Shown here: positions 25,730 to 34,476 of the stretch, in pieces
Layout of the letters: every line of letters starts with the position of its first letter
Numbering within the stretch: the stretch's first letter is position 1
Origin: Nitrospinota bacterium
GTDB lineage: Bacteria > UBA8248
DNA length: 49,437 nt
Direction: 5' to 3'
Assembly (NCBI GenBank): GCA_009839615.1
Contig: VXPH01000185.1
Location: 1-49,437, forward strand
Program-made: the position numbers and the translations under genes
The notes under the pieces: generated by a model
The model's input: only the letters and a program-made list of their open reading frames with translations
Told to the model about the DNA's origin: nothing
Database searches by the model: none

Positions 25730-27277
25730 ATGAAAAGGGCCTTGTTGTGCGGATTTTGCCTGCTGCTCGTGGCGCTCGCCGCCTGCGGCCGTGAAGCGAA
25801 AGACGGGCCCTTTACGGTTCTCCTCTCGGTGGAAGCCAACACGCTCGACCCCCATTTCGCCACGGCCACCATCGAGTGGAGCATATTGATGAACATGTTC
25901 GACCCGCTCATCGAGCGGCGCGCCGATATGACGCTGGGCCCCGCTCTGGCCGAACGCTGGGAGGTGGACGAGACGAAAAAAATCTGGACGTTTCATCTCC
26001 GCAAAGGCGTGAAGTTTCATAACGGCGAGCCGTTCGACGCCGAATCCGTGCGCTACACGTTCGAGCGGATGCGCGATAAGAAACTCAAGCCCCGCATCAC
26101 GGTTTACCGGAGGATTTTCCTGGACAGGATAGAAAAGGTGGACTCCCACACCGTGAAGATTCACACCAAGCGCCCGGTCGCCACCCTGCCGGTGTGGATG
26201 GTGAACGCCTTCATGTTGCCGCCAAAGTATTATTCGTCGACCCCGCCCAAGGAGTTGCTTAAAAAACCCGTGGGCACGGGGCCATACAGGCTGGTGCGAT
26301 GGATCAAGGACGACCGCATCGAGATGAAGGCCAACGAGGGCTGGTGGCGGGGAAGGCCCGCGATAGAGAAGGTGATCTGGCGGCCGGTGGCGGAGGCTTC
26401 GGCCCGCATAGCGGAGCTTGAAACCGGTGGGGCCGACGTCATCATGAATATCTCGCCCGATCAGTCGAAAGCCATCATCAACAACGAAGAGGGCCTCCAG
26501 TTCAAGGGGGCGCGGGGCGGACGCAGGATCTATCTGGGGATTCGCACGGACCATGCGGTGCTCGGCGACTCCCGCGTCCGACGGGCGCTGAACCACGCGA
26601 TTGATTTCGAGGCCATCATCAAGAACGTTTTTCTGGGCCATGGCTCGCGAATGCGGAGCATCGTCAACGCCCCTAACGCCGCTCCGGACATCAAGGCGTA
26701 TGCCTACGATCCCCAAAAGGCGAAAGCGCTCCTCGCCGAGGCCGGCCTCGAGGACACGAATGGGGACGGTGTGCTGGAAGCGAATGGAAAGCCGTTTAAG
26801 ATAGAACTTGAAGTACCTTCTTCCAGGTATTTGAAAGGAAAGGAGATGGCGGAATTTTTGGCGGCTTATTTCCGCGACGTGGGCGTCCACGTGGAGGTCA
26901 TCCCCCTGGAGTGGTCCGTTTTCCTCGCCAGAAGAAGGAAAAAGACGCTGGCGCCCTTGTATTTTCACGGGTTCAGCTCCGCCTTCAACGAAGAACTCGA
27001 TTTGGGCGTACTGAGGCCCAACCTTTTTGCGAACCTCACCGCCTGGAGAAACCGCGAGTTCATTCAAAATTACAAGTCGCTCGGCCAGACGTTCGACCCC
27101 GCCGGACGCAAGCGGATCAGCTACCGGATGCAGCGCATCGTTCATGAGGAAAGCCCGTGGGTGTTCCTCTGGAACCAGTATGATTTTTTCGGCTTGAGCG
27201 CGAGGACGCAGTGGACGCCGAGGCCGGATGAGAGAATCTACCTGCCCACGATTCGCTTGAAAGAGACGAAAGGCTAG
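25730..27277 (+). CDS. Peptide-type ABC solute-binding lipoprotein (SBP_bac_5 family)
   Basis: A 515-residue periplasmic binding protein for peptides, nickel or related solutes. Start ATG 25730 is chosen because GAAGGG lies 9 bases upstream and it yields a clean signal, ending in the lipobox LAAC. The family blocks are TLDPHFATATIEW, LAERWEVDETKKIWTFHLRKGVKFHNGEPF and DSRVRRALNHAIDFEAI. It sits between the two permease genes, an uncommon order; the next gene starts 3 bases after its stop. The ligand cannot be told from sequence. Confidence 0.93.
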   Translation: MKRALLCGFCLLLVALAACGREAKDGPFTVLLSVEANTLDPHFATATIEWSILMNMFDPLIERRADMTLGPALAERWEVDETKKIWTFHLRKGVKFHNGEPFDAESVRYTFERMRDKKLKPRITVYRRIFLDRIEKVDSHTVKIHTKRPVATLPVWMVNAFMLPPKYYSSTPPKELLKKPVGTGPYRLVRWIKDDRIEMKANEGWWRGRPAIEKVIWRPVAEASARIAELETGGADVIMNISPDQSKAIINNEEGLQFKGARGGRRIYLGIRTDHAVLGDSRVRRALNHAIDFEAIIKNVFLGHGSRMRSIVNAPNAAPDIKAYAYDPQKAKALLAEAGLEDTNGDGVLEANGKPFKIELEVPSSRYLKGKEMAEFLAAYFRDVGVHVEVIPLEWSVFLARRRKKTLAPLYFHGFSSAFNEELDLGVLRPNLFANLTAWRNREFIQNYKSLGQTFDPAGRKRISYRMQRIVHEESPWVFLWNQYDFFGLSARTQWTPRPDERIYLPTIRLKETKG

Positions 27278-27280
27278 ACG

Positions 27281-28198
27281 ATGGGCGCCTATCTTTTCAG
27301 ACGATTTCTCAGGGCCGTCGTGGTCGTGGTCGGCGTGAGCTTCATCTCGTTCGCCGTCTTGTTTCTATCGGGCGCCCCGACCGACACCATGGTGGGCGAG
27401 GACTGGACTGTCGAGGAGGTCCAGAAGCTCAAAGAAGACTTAGGCCTCGACAAGCCCTGGTTTGTCCAGTACGCGCTCTACGTGGGCCGTGCGGTGCAGG
27501 GGGACTTCGGAGAAAGCCTGCGCTACCGCCAGCCTGCATTCGAACTCATCATGGAGCGTCTGCCGGCGACTCTGGAGCTCGCCCTCGTGGCGCTGGTTCT
27601 CTCGATTATCCTGGCGTTTCCGGTAGGGGTCATCAGCGCGACGCAGCGCGGTTCCCCGTATGATCACGGGGGGATGCTGTTCGCGCTCCTGGGACAATCC
27701 ATGCCTGTTTTCTGGCTCGGTTTGATGCTGATCCTCATCTTCGGGGTGAGTCTGCGGTGGCTGCCCGTCAGCGGAAGGAGCGGCTGGGAGCATCTGGTCC
27801 TGCCCGCCATTGCGCTTTCCACATACTCGATTGCGAGAAATGCGCGGGTGGTCCGAAGCTCCATGCTGGAGGTTCTGCGCCATGAATACGTGAAGACCGC
27901 CCGCGCAAAGGGACTCTCCGAGTGGATCGTCATCAACCTGCACGTGCTCAGAAATTCCATGATCCCGGTGATCACCATCATCGGCCTGGAGTTCGGGCAC
28001 TTGCTGGGAGGGGCTGTGATCGTCGAGACGATTTTCTCCTGGCCGGGGGTGGGCAGGCTCCTGATTCAGGCCGTCTACGCCAAGGATTTCCCCCTGGTTC
28101 AGGCCTCGGTGACCATCACCGCCCTGATTTTCGTGTCCTTGAACCTCATCGTTGACATGATGTATTCCGTCCTCGACCCAAGGGTGAGACTCCATTGA
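27281..28198 (+). CDS. Oligopeptide/dipeptide-type ABC permease (DppB/OppB-like)
   Basis: A 305-residue permease that should pair with the DppC-like protein. It has the N-terminal helix with SFISFAVLFLSGAP, the LGLDKPWFVQYALYVGRAVQGDFGESLRY loop diagnostic of DppB/OppB, and the EAA loop KTARAKGLSEWIVINLHVLRN. It starts 3 bases after the binding protein, and its TGA overlaps the TTG start of the deacetylase-like gene, so translation is coupled. Confidence 0.92.
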   Translation: MGAYLFRRFLRAVVVVVGVSFISFAVLFLSGAPTDTMVGEDWTVEEVQKLKEDLGLDKPWFVQYALYVGRAVQGDFGESLRYRQPAFELIMERLPATLELALVALVLSIILAFPVGVISATQRGSPYDHGGMLFALLGQSMPVFWLGLMLILIFGVSLRWLPVSGRSGWEHLVLPAIALSTYSIARNARVVRSSMLEVLRHEYVKTARAKGLSEWIVINLHVLRNSMIPVITIIGLEFGHLLGGAVIVETIFSWPGVGRLLIQAVYAKDFPLVQASVTITALIFVSLNLIVDMMYSVLDPRVRLH

Positions 28199-29133
28199 GC
28201 AGAACCGCCTATTTCTGGACGCCCGAATCACTCATGCACGACAACGGCCGGCATGTGGAGAACATGGAGCGCGCCAGGCGCCTGACGCCCGAGAGAATTC
28301 TCCCCCAAGTCCCGTCGCTCGGGCGCATGGAGATCACGCCCCACGACGCGAGTGAATGGGTGTTGCGAGTGCATGAGGAATCGCACCACAGTTTCGTGCG
28401 GGAGGCATGCGCCGGCGGCAGGTGCATTCTCGATGCCGGGGACACGCAGGCCGGCCCCGGAAGCTATGAGGCCGCCCTGGCCTCCGTCGATGCGGCTTTG
28501 AGTGCGGCGGATGCCGTCATGGCCGGTGAAGTGGATAACGCCTTTTGCGCCGCCAGACCTCCGGGCCACCACGCCTTGCCCTTTCAGTCGATGGGTTTCT
28601 GCCTGTTCGCCACCGCCTCCATCCTGGTCCGGTATCTACAGGAAAAACACCGCCTTCAGAGAATCGCTGTCGTGGATTGGGACGTGCACCACGGGAACGG
28701 TACGCAGCATATCTTCTGGCGAGATCCGGATGTGCTTTTTGTCTCTTTGCATCAGCATCCCCACTATCCCGGTACGGGGCTTGCGGGCGAGACGGGAGAA
28801 GGAGCCGGGGAGGGTGCGACGCTGAACATTCCCGTCGCAGCGGGAACGCCTGAAGAGGAATATCTGGCGAAGTTTCAAGAGAGCGTCATACCCGCCATCG
28901 AGGCGCAAGGGCCGGAGGCGATCGTCGTATCGGCGGGATTCGACGCGCACCGAGACGATCCGCTCGGGGGGCTGATGATCACCGAAGACGGGTTCGCCCG
29001 CCTGACCGGGTGGGTGAAGGCGCTTGCCGAGAGCCTTTGCGGGGGGCGGCTCGTCTGTCTGCTCGAGGGCGGGTACAACCTCGACGCATTGGAGCGCTCC
29101 GTCGTCGCGCACTTGCGGGAACTCTCCGCATAA
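28195..29133 (+). CDS. Histone-deacetylase-fold amidohydrolase (acetylpolyamine-amidohydrolase-like)
   Basis: A 312-residue zinc hydrolase of the arginase/deacetylase superfamily, which removes acetyl groups from lysine-like or polyamine amines in bacteria. His125-His126 in RPPGHHA are the catalytic pair. Asp163 and His165 in DWDVHHGNG and Asp250 in SAGFDAH bind zinc, and LEGGYN supplies the catalytic Tyr. No signal peptide is present. Translational coupling to the permease (4-base overlap, TTG start) suggests it acts on the imported compound, for instance an N-acetylated amine; that link is inference. Confidence 0.9.
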   Translation: MSRTAYFWTPESLMHDNGRHVENMERARRLTPERILPQVPSLGRMEITPHDASEWVLRVHEESHHSFVREACAGGRCILDAGDTQAGPGSYEAALASVDAALSAADAVMAGEVDNAFCAARPPGHHALPFQSMGFCLFATASILVRYLQEKHRLQRIAVVDWDVHHGNGTQHIFWRDPDVLFVSLHQHPHYPGTGLAGETGEGAGEGATLNIPVAAGTPEEEYLAKFQESVIPAIEAQGPEAIVVSAGFDAHRDDPLGGLMITEDGFARLTGWVKALAESLCGGRLVCLLEGGYNLDALERSVVAHLRELSA

Positions 29134-29168
29134 CGGATTTCAGACTTGTTTCAAGGCCGGGCCGTAAT

Positions 29169-29184
29169 TTAGTTGACTAACTAA
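29169..29184. promoter_or_regulatory. Candidate TetR-family operator upstream of the copper operon
   Basis: A 16-bp perfect inverted repeat (TTAGTT, 4-base spacer, AACTAA) is followed by a further AACTAA at 29183-29188. It is an AT-rich island about 95 bases before the TetR-family start, where an autoregulated repressor would bind. Binding is predicted, not shown. Confidence 0.6.
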
Positions 29185-29278
29185 CTAAAAAAGATTATAT
29201 TGTTTTGTGAGTCGCTTGGCGGCCCATTGCGGAGCATTTGTCCGCAAGACGAATTTCCACTCACCGGAGCGAGAGCGC

Positions 29279-29911
29279 ATGAAAGCAGCAACGGCGACGC
29301 CCAAGGGGCCAAAGGCGTCCGCGACAAAGCGCAAAATCATCGAAGCGGCCGCGCGGCTTGTCTATCAAAAAGGCTTTCATGCCACGTCGCTCGATATGGT
29401 GGCGCAGGCCGCCCGGGTGAACCGGGGGAGTCTGTACTATTTTTTCCGCTCCAAGAAGAATCTGGGCCTCGCCGTTATCGGGCATTATGAATTTCTCCTT
29501 CACCAGAATTACCTGTCCCCCTCGTTCGATATCGAAGCGAGTGGGCGGGAGAAAATCAGGCGTCTGGCGGAATCCTATGCCCGTATGCCGATTCAGGACT
29601 CCCCGTGCTGCGGATGCCCCATCGGCAACCTCTCGCTGGAGTTGAGCGCCTTGGACGAGGAGATGCGCTTGCGGTTGAAAAGGGTGTGGGACGGGGTTTT
29701 CGAGAGAATCGTCCTCGTGTTGACGCAGTCCCAAGAGGAGGGTGACCTTCCGGATGAGCTTGAGCCGCTCGCGCATGCGCGTTCTTTTTTCTCGCAGATT
29801 CAGGGCGCGCATATCATCGCGAGGTGTTCGCAGGATGAGGCGTTTTTGCGCGAAGACTGCGGGCGTGCTTTTATGAGCCTGCCTTGGGTACAAAACGGGG
29901 AGTCGAAATGA
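29279..29911 (+). CDS. TetR/AcrR-family transcriptional regulator
   Basis: A 210-residue regulator with the start set at ATG 29279, which has GGAG upstream; an open frame extends 24 codons further but without support. The DNA-binding domain spans about residues 16-62, with IIEAAARLVYQKGFHATSLDMVAQAARVNRGSLYYFF. The ligand-binding half contains Cys110, Cys111 and Cys113 in SPCCGCPIGNLSLE; GCxxGNL is common in this TetR subgroup, but the cysteine cluster is richer than usual. It overlaps the HtrA start by 4 bases and heads an operon with a copper ATPase and chaperone, so it may control metal or envelope stress. Confidence 0.88.
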   Translation: MKAATATPKGPKASATKRKIIEAAARLVYQKGFHATSLDMVAQAARVNRGSLYYFFRSKKNLGLAVIGHYEFLLHQNYLSPSFDIEASGREKIRRLAESYARMPIQDSPCCGCPIGNLSLELSALDEEMRLRLKRVWDGVFERIVLVLTQSQEEGDLPDELEPLAHARSFFSQIQGAHIIARCSQDEAFLREDCGRAFMSLPWVQNGESK

Positions 29912-31056
29912 ACGGGGGAGGTCGTGAGTTCAGGCGTGGAGGCGTAACCTATTCCAGCGGATGGCGGTGGATCGTCTGGTGTGTTTTCGTGCTGGGCGTC
30001 GTTCTCGCATGGCTGTTCGCAAGGGGTTATTTCGACACCCTTCACGACCCCGACGCCGTGCCCCGCGTCGTCACCCCGCGCGGAGATCTCGCCGCCGAGG
30101 AAAAATCCAACATCGAGCTGTTCCGTCTCTCTTCCCCGTCGGTCGTCTACATCACGAAGCTGGCGATGCGGCGCGATGGGTTCAGCCTCAACTTGTTCGA
30201 GATTCCCCAAGGCACGGGTTCGGGTTTCTTCTGGAACGATCAGGGCCACGTCATCACGAACTTTCACGTCATCCGGGGAGCGAGCGCCCTGCGCGTCACC
30301 CTCGCGGATAATTCCGAGTGGGATGCGCGCGTGGTGGGGGTATCGCCGGATCAGGATTTGGCGGTCTTGTTCATCAATGCGCCGAAAAGCCGCCTGAAAC
30401 CGATCGCCATCGGACAGTCCGCGAACCTGCAGGTGGGCCAGCGGGTGTTCGCCATCGGCAATCCCTTCGGACTGGACCAGACGCTCACGACGGGGATCAT
30501 CAGCGCACTGGGACGCGAGATCAACAGCGTATCGGGCCGCAAGATCAGCGGCGTCATCCAGACCGACGCCGCGATCAATCCGGGCAATTCCGGGGGGCCT
30601 CTGCTGGACAGCGCCGGGCGCCTCATCGGCGTGAACACCGCCATTTTCAGCCCCTGCGGCTCCAACGCAGGCATCGGCTTCGCGGTTCCCGTGGATACCG
30701 TGAACAGGGTGGTGCCAGAGTTGATCCGCCACGGCCGCGTCATCAGGCCCGGGCTCGGCATCCATGTGGCCGACAGGGGGACGGCGGAGCGCTTCGGCGT
30801 GCGGGGCGTGCTGATCCTTCGCGTGCAAAAAGGCAGCGTGGCCGAAGGGGCGGGGCTGCGCGGCACCGGGAGGAACCGGACGGGGAGCCTCGTGCTCGGC
30901 GACGTGATAGTCGGCGTGGGGGAAAAATCCGTGTCCTCGCTTGATGACTTGCTGGACGCCCTCGATGCGCACAAGGTGGGCGACGTCGTCGAAGTGCACC
31001 TGATGCGCGACGGGAGCCGGATGAGCGTGAGCGTGAAGCTTCAGGCCCTGGGCTAG
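29908..31056 (+). CDS. HtrA/Deg-type membrane-anchored serine protease with PDZ domain
   Basis: A 382-residue protease of the trypsin-like S1C group. Start ATG 29908 overlaps the TetR stop (ATGA) and has GGGGAG 6 bases upstream. One N-terminal helix (about 18-38) anchors it in the membrane, facing the periplasm. The catalytic triad is complete: His120 in TNFHV, Asp150 in DQDLAV and Ser228 in GNSGGP. One PDZ-like domain follows (about 285-380, with VLGDVIVGVGEKSVSSLDDL). It resembles DegS/HtrA quality-control proteases. It lies 9 bases from copA, which suggests a role in copper or envelope damage. Confidence 0.93.
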   Translation: MNGGGREFRRGGVTYSSGWRWIVWCVFVLGVVLAWLFARGYFDTLHDPDAVPRVVTPRGDLAAEEKSNIELFRLSSPSVVYITKLAMRRDGFSLNLFEIPQGTGSGFFWNDQGHVITNFHVIRGASALRVTLADNSEWDARVVGVSPDQDLAVLFINAPKSRLKPIAIGQSANLQVGQRVFAIGNPFGLDQTLTTGIISALGREINSVSGRKISGVIQTDAAINPGNSGGPLLDSAGRLIGVNTAIFSPCGSNAGIGFAVPVDTVNRVVPELIRHGRVIRPGLGIHVADRGTAERFGVRGVLILRVQKGSVAEGAGLRGTGRNRTGSLVLGDVIVGVGEKSVSSLDDLLDALDAHKVGDVVEVHLMRDGSRMSVSVKLQALG

Positions 31057-31065
31057 GGGTGTGAC

Positions 31066-33477
31066 ATGTCCATAAATTCCATTCCCGAAATGCTGGAGAT
31101 TCCGGTCGAGGGCATGTCGTGCGCGGCGTGTTCCACGAGGCTGGAAAAACGACTCGACGCGCTCGACGGCGTTTTGCGCGCGAACGTGAATCTGGCCCTC
31201 GCGCGCGCGCAGGTCGAGTTCGTTCCCGCCCAGGTGACGCCCGCCGACATCACCAGAAGGGTGGAAAAAACGGGATTCCGCGTTCCGAATACTCGCGTCG
31301 AGTTCACGATAGAGGGGATGGAGGAGGCGGCGGACGCCACGGGCCTGGAGGAGCAATTGAGCGGGTTGGACGGCGTCATGTCCGCCGACGTGAACCTTGC
31401 AAGCGGCCGCGGTCGTGTGGAGTTCCAGCCGGCCCTGGCTCGCGCCGATGAGATTCTTGATTACGCGGCCAGAGCGGGGTATTCGGTCCGTCCCGTGACG
31501 GATGAGGAGCAGGACGCGGAAAAAATCAAACGGGAGCGCGAATTCAGGAAAAGCGTGCGTCTGCTCGTTCTCTCCGCGGTTTTATCCACACCTCTTCTCA
31601 TACAGATGGCGGGGATGCTCCCCGGCGCGGGGGGATGGGAGTTGCCCAGGTGGTGGCAGCTCGCGCTCGCTACGCCCGTGCAATTCATCGTCGGCCGGCG
31701 GTTTTACCAGGGCGCGTATCATTCGCTCATGGGCGGAGGCGCGAACATGGACGTTCTCGTCGCCCTGGGTACGAGTGCGGCCTGGCTGCACAGCAGCGCC
31801 GTGACGCTATGGGGCCTGAGCGGGCATCACGTGTATTTCGAGGCGTCCGCGGTTCTGATCACGCTCATCGTGCTGGGGAAAGTGCTCGAAGAGCGCGCCA
31901 TGGGCAGAACCTCGGAAGCCATCAGGAAACTCATGGGCCTTCAGGCGAAGACGGCGCGCGTGCTCCGCGGCGGGGAAGAACGCGAGGTTCCCGTGGACGA
32001 GGTCCGCGTGGGCGACGTCGTGATGGTGCGCCCGGGCGAGAAATATCCCGTGGACGGGATCATCCTGGAGGGAGCCACTTCCGTCGATGAATCCATGCTG
32101 ACGGGCGAGAGCGTTCCCGTGGCGAAAGAGGTGGGAGACGCCGTTACCGGGGCCACGATCAACATCGACGGGGCGGTGAAGTTCCGTGCCTTGAGGGTGG
32201 GGAAGGAAACGGTGCTCGCGCAGATTATCCGCATGGTGGAGCAGGCGCAGGGCTCCAAGGCGCCGATTCAGCGCACCGCGGACAGGGTGTCGGGCATATT
32301 CGTGCCCATCGTCCTTGGAATCGCTCTCGTCACATACATTCTCTGGGACTTTATGGGGCCGTTCACGCCCGCGCTCATCAACGCCGTCGCCGTTCTAGTC
32401 ATTGCCTGCCCGTGCGCCTTGGGATTAGCGACGCCTACGGCGATCATGGTGGGTACGGGGAAAGGGGCCGAGGCCGGGGTTCTCATCAAGGGCGGCGAGG
32501 CACTCGAGACGGCGCACCGGCTGGACGCCGTCATTCTGGACAAAACGGGCACGCTCACGAAGGGGACGCCCGTGGTGACCGACCTGTTGCCGCTGGGTGG
32601 ACTCTCCCAGGAGGAATTGCTCCGGCTCGCGGCGAGTGCGGAGCGGGGTTCCGAGCATCCCTTGGGAAAAGCGGTAGTGGATGAGGCCAAAACGCGCGGC
32701 GCGGAGTTGCTCGAAATGCGGGATTTCCGCGCCTTCCCGGGGCATGGCCTGGAAGCGAATGTGGGTGAGCGGAAAATATATCTGGGCAACGAGAAGTTCA
32801 TGGCGGAGCGGGGCGTGGATGCAACCGGCTCAGTCGATGAAGTTCGCCGTCTCGAATCGCAGGGGAAAACCGTAATCTTCATCGCGGATGGAGATAGCCT
32901 GCTGGGCGTCATCGGCGTCGCCGACAGCTTGAGGGAGAATTCTGCGGAAGCGGTGGCAGCTCTCCAGAACATGGGAATCGAGGTTTACATGATGACGGGC
33001 GACAACGAGCGGACGGCGCAGGCCATAGCGGCGGAAGCGGGGGTTTCTCACGTGATGGCGGAGGTGATGCCGGATGAAAAGGCCGCCATGGTGCAGCGGC
33101 TCAAGAGAGAGGGCAAGAAGGTGGGCATGGTGGGCGACGGCATCAACGACGCGCCCGCACTGGCCGCCGCGGACGTGGGCTTCGCCATCGGCACGGGCAC
33201 GGACATCGCGATGGAGGCATCGGACATCACGCTGATGCAGGGCGATCTGACGGGCGTCGTATCGGGAGTACATCTTTCCAAGACCGTGTTGCGAAAAATA
33301 CGCCAGAACCTTTTCTGGGCGTTTTTCTACAACATCCTCGGCATCCCCCTGGCGGCGTTCGGGTTCTTGAGCCCCGTCGTCGCGGGGGCGGCCATGGCGT
33401 TCAGTTCCGTATCTGTCGTCTCGAACACCTTGCTGCTCAGAAACTGGAAGCCCCCTCGTTCGGGGAGTGTGAGCTAG
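31066..33477 (+). CDS. copA: Copper-exporting P1B-type ATPase
   Basis: An 803-residue Cu(I) pump. The first HMA domain has Cys19 and Cys22 in GMSCAAC. A second HMA-like domain (about 77-143) keeps the fold but lacks both cysteines at 84-92. The membrane metal site is CPC at Cys448-Pro-Cys450. The phosphorylated Asp492 is in DKTGT, the His-Pro pair is in SEHPLG, and the hinge is GDGINDAP. It is the third gene of the TetR/HtrA/CopA/CopZ operon. Cu(I) specificity follows from CPC and the neighbouring CopZ; silver is also usually accepted. Confidence 0.96.
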   Translation: MSINSIPEMLEIPVEGMSCAACSTRLEKRLDALDGVLRANVNLALARAQVEFVPAQVTPADITRRVEKTGFRVPNTRVEFTIEGMEEAADATGLEEQLSGLDGVMSADVNLASGRGRVEFQPALARADEILDYAARAGYSVRPVTDEEQDAEKIKREREFRKSVRLLVLSAVLSTPLLIQMAGMLPGAGGWELPRWWQLALATPVQFIVGRRFYQGAYHSLMGGGANMDVLVALGTSAAWLHSSAVTLWGLSGHHVYFEASAVLITLIVLGKVLEERAMGRTSEAIRKLMGLQAKTARVLRGGEEREVPVDEVRVGDVVMVRPGEKYPVDGIILEGATSVDESMLTGESVPVAKEVGDAVTGATINIDGAVKFRALRVGKETVLAQIIRMVEQAQGSKAPIQRTADRVSGIFVPIVLGIALVTYILWDFMGPFTPALINAVAVLVIACPCALGLATPTAIMVGTGKGAEAGVLIKGGEALETAHRLDAVILDKTGTLTKGTPVVTDLLPLGGLSQEELLRLAASAERGSEHPLGKAVVDEAKTRGAELLEMRDFRAFPGHGLEANVGERKIYLGNEKFMAERGVDATGSVDEVRRLESQGKTVIFIADGDSLLGVIGVADSLRENSAEAVAALQNMGIEVYMMTGDNERTAQAIAAEAGVSHVMAEVMPDEKAAMVQRLKREGKKVGMVGDGINDAPALAAADVGFAIGTGTDIAMEASDITLMQGDLTGVVSGVHLSKTVLRKIRQNLFWAFFYNILGIPLAAFGFLSPVVAGAAMAFSSVSVVSNTLLLRNWKPPRSGSVS

Positions 33478-33528
33478 ATTCGGGCTGAGATCTTGACGAT
33501 TCGGTTTTCTTGATTGGAGAAACAGAAA

Positions 33529-33735
33529 ATGGCCAAAGTGGAGATAATTGTCGGCGGAATGAGTTGCGGGATGTGCCAATCCGCTGTTCAGGAGGCGTTA
33601 AGCGGCGTGGAAGGGGTGGCCGAGGCCGCTGTCGATCTGGAAGGAGGCAGGGCGACGGTCGTTTTCGATGAGGAGGCGACGAATCTCGACGCCTTGCGCA
33701 CCGCCGTTGAAGACGCCGGATTTGATGTTGAATAA
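33529..33735 (+). CDS. copZ: CopZ-like copper chaperone (HMA domain)
   Basis: A 68-residue single heavy-metal-associated domain with the metal site GMSCGMC near residue 10 and the usual beta-alpha-beta ending AVEDAGFDVE. Start ATG 33529 is chosen because GGAGA lies 8 bases upstream; a TTG 5 codons earlier overlaps that site. It follows copA by 51 bases and should deliver Cu(I) to it. The next gene is convergent. Confidence 0.92.
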   Translation: MAKVEIIVGGMSCGMCQSAVQEALSGVEGVAEAAVDLEGGRATVVFDEEATNLDALRTAVEDAGFDVE

Positions 33736-33782
33736 AGCACGTATTAACAGATAGTTATATGATTTATATAAAGTAAATTCTT

Positions 33783-33796
33783 GGCTCATTTGAGCC
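33783..33796. terminator. Weak hairpin between copZ and the convergent flavin reductase gene
   Basis: A 6-bp perfect stem (GGCTCA / TGAGCC) with a 2-base loop, in an AT-rich 71-base gap between converging genes. No clear T-run follows, so a terminator role is only a possibility. Confidence 0.3.
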
Positions 33797-33806
33797 GATA
33801 TCGACC

Positions 33807-34430
33807 CTACCTCGGCTGTCCGTCCTGGAAACTTCTCTCCAGAAACTCCCCGAGCGTGCACTGCCAGAAGCCGTTCAGGCGGCCGATGGGTTCGAGCTTT
33901 TTCATGTCGATATAGGCGCCCGTCATGACGTCGGGGTTGACGTGGAAATAGACGACTTCCCCGATCAGGAGCGGGTGCTTGTTCGGTCCCAGTTCGAACA
34001 CGTTGTGGGTCTTGCACTCGAAGTGAATGGGTGCGTCCTTGATGCGCGGCGCCTTCACCTTCTTTGCGGGTATCGGCTCGAGGCCTGTGGCGTCGAATTC
34101 GCTCTCCTCCGCCGGGATGCCGTTCGCCGTGTCCACCATCTGCTCCCAATGGCGGTGGGTGACGACGTTGAAGCAGAATTCCCCGGTTTCCTGCGCGTTG
34201 ATGAGGGTGTGCTTCTTGGTGCCGTCGGGGTTTCTCGCCACGGTGAGCGATATCATCGGCGGCGCCACGCAGACGCAGGTGAAGAAGCTGAAGGGCGCGA
34301 TGTTGTGGATCCCCTCCTTGCTGATGGACGACGCCCAGCCGATGGGGCGGGGGACGATGGAGCCCGTGAGCAGGCGGTAAATCTCGCGCCGCTCTATCTC
34401 GTCGGGGTCGAATTCCAGGTATTCGCTCAT
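33807..34430 (-). CDS. Flavin reductase-like FMN-binding protein (DIM6/NTAB family)
   Basis: A 207-residue flavoprotein of the flavin-reductase-like split-barrel family. Start ATG 34430 is favoured by GAGGA 8 bases upstream; an ATG 10 codons earlier is open but unsupported. Family features are SIVPRPIGWASSIS, NIAPFSFFTCVCVAPPMISLTV and CFNVV. Members supply reduced flavin to monooxygenases or reduce small molecules. It is the last gene of a leftward set with an SDR and a C-C-hydrolase-like protein. No monooxygenase is in the window. Confidence 0.9.
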   Translation of the reverse strand: MSEYLEFDPDEIERREIYRLLTGSIVPRPIGWASSISKEGIHNIAPFSFFTCVCVAPPMISLTVARNPDGTKKHTLINAQETGEFCFNVVTHRHWEQMVDTANGIPAEESEFDATGLEPIPAKKVKAPRIKDAPIHFECKTHNVFELGPNKHPLLIGEVVYFHVNPDVMTGAYIDMKKLEPIGRLNGFWQCTLGEFLERSFQDGQPR

Positions 34431-34476
34431 CAAAAAAGTCCTCAAAATGGCTGTAAGCACCTATGAATTATCGCAA

